Shown here piece by piece: positions 14,451 through 15,000 of a DNA stretch of 15,000 nt. This DNA is from Penaeus vannamei. Its lineage: Eukaryota; Arthropoda; Malacostraca; Decapoda; Penaeidae. The notes beneath the pieces were generated by a model, which searched no databases, was not told the origin of the DNA, and worked only from the letters and a program-made list of their open reading frames with translations. The position numbers and the translations under genes are program-made. The stretch lies in assembly GCF_042767895.1 (NCBI RefSeq), contig NC_091570.1, positions 39,585,441 through 39,600,440 on the forward strand. The letters are read 5' to 3'. Each line of letters starts with the position of its first letter. The stretch's first letter is position 1.

Positions 14451-14686
14451 ACATTCTCCTCTCTTTTATGGGTTGTGTATAAAACTCTAATAAAGATGAG
14501 ACGAGGAGTAGTAGTAATTCCAGTACTCATTATAACACCAACAATAATACGAACTGCAACTACAACTAGTGGTAAACAGATGCGGTAGATAGACCGATAC
14601 AAACAGACGCATTTTGGCTTCTTCCGCAACCCCCAGATTTCCCACGCAACACGCAAAGTACACATAATAAGTACACGACTTGACGC
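14451..14686. other. Non-repetitive stretch, no gene recognised
   Basis: AT-rich complex sequence. TATAAAA lies at 14478-14484 directly after the 40-bp array, but no arthropod initiator motif or coding exon follows at the expected distance. Confidence 0.4.
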
Positions 14687-14785
14687 ATGCACCCCATTCA
14701 TTCTCACTCATGCACCCCCTTCGTTCTCATCCATGCACCCCATTCATTCTCATCCATGCACCCCATTCATTCTCATTCATGCGAT
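14687..14785. repeat. 23-bp tandem repeat, 4 copies plus a partial
   Basis: ATGCACCCCATTCATTCTCA plus YCC starts at 14687, 14710, 14733, 14756 and (partial) 14779, an exact 23-bp period with few substitutions. Confidence 0.93.
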
Positions 14786-14890
14786 TCGTCAGGGTTCGGC
14801 GCACGAATCTCCCGGGTTCTCTCTGTCGTTGTCGCCTCCGGTCTAACTGGGTCTGTCAATCAGAACGTTAAATGACACAGTATTGACTCG
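14786..14890. other. Non-repetitive spacer
   Basis: About 100 bases of complex sequence, with nothing recognised. Confidence 0.35.
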
Positions 14891-14891
14891 C

Positions 14892-14980
14892 TGATGATGA
14901 TGATGATGGTTGTGATATTATAATCATGATGGTTATCATTATAATTATGACCATCATCATCATTAACATTATCGTTGTTT
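14892..14980. repeat. GAT/ATC tract with 14-bp inverted repeat
   Basis: ATGATGATGATGGT at 14897-14910 is the exact reverse complement of ACCATCATCATCAT at 14950-14963, enclosing 39 AT-rich bases that are themselves partly self-complementary (ATAATCATGAT / ATCATTATAAT). The window ends soon after. Confidence 0.85.
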
Positions 14981-15000
14981 TAAATAGTATGTATATGTCT

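Noticed and set aside
14478..14515. TATAAAA core promoter after the 40-bp array
   Set aside because: No arthropod initiator at the expected spacing and no exon downstream; TATAAAA is common in AT-rich DNA.

Overview
This is eukaryotic DNA made almost entirely of simple-sequence repeats, minisatellites and short satellite arrays. I see no gene I can name, and no tRNA, rRNA, CRISPR array or recognisable transposon. Most long open frames are low-complexity readings of repeats (poly-Ser/Leu/Phe, Arg/Glu, Thr/His or Cys/Val). The density and mix of repeats (GA, GT, ATT/AAC, GAAA, GGGA, CTTCTC, poly-A), together with TAGGCCTA-type AT-rich blocks, resembles decapod crustacean genomes, especially penaeid shrimp, which are known for very high SSR content. 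This assignment is inference; no diagnostic gene confirms it.

Layout. 1-480: non-repetitive flank. 481-1330: GA/GACA/GGGAGA purine tracts with a small minisatellite. 1436-1460: an A25 run. 1653-1970: GT/TATG tract ending in a hairpin. 2040-2240: GC-rich block. 2249-2790: three related units, two carrying the same exon-like segment behind a pyrimidine tract and AG. 2860-3110: 31-bp and 25-bp pyrimidine minisatellites. 3148-3382: ATT/ATC tract. 3509-3875: 57/72-bp minisatellite. 3876-4320: non-repetitive. 4365-6400: a composite module present twice (43-bp purine array, about 200-bp linker, GGCCTA satellite), the second copy carrying a pyrimidine tract of about 375 bp. 6660-7070: purine tract. 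7243-7705: 118-120-bp array. 7880-8640: pyrimidine tract grading into homopolymer-rich sequence that continues to about 9420. 9103-10660: a higher-order array of 250-290-bp units. 10840-10970: 53-bp duplication. 11169-11364: 30-bp array and CCCT/CT tract, followed by a possible exon with an excellent 5' splice site at 11616/11617. 11700-12612: 21-bp GGTGGTGAGAG array. 12757-12890 and 12885-13355: adjoining 33-bp and 69-bp GCGC-rich arrays. 13435-13518: 28-bp array. 13798-14028: AAC/AAT tract. 14211-14450: 40-bp array. 14687-14785: 23-bp array. 14892-14980: GAT/ATC tract with an inverted repeat.

No genes can be seen working together. The biology visible here is repeat birth, expansion, conversion and duplication: nested arrays, shared variants marking block expansion, and long strand-asymmetric purine and pyrimidine domains. 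Some stretches (about 8258-9420, 9893-9935, 10260-10440) look homopolymer-smoothed and may be assembly or base-calling artefacts.
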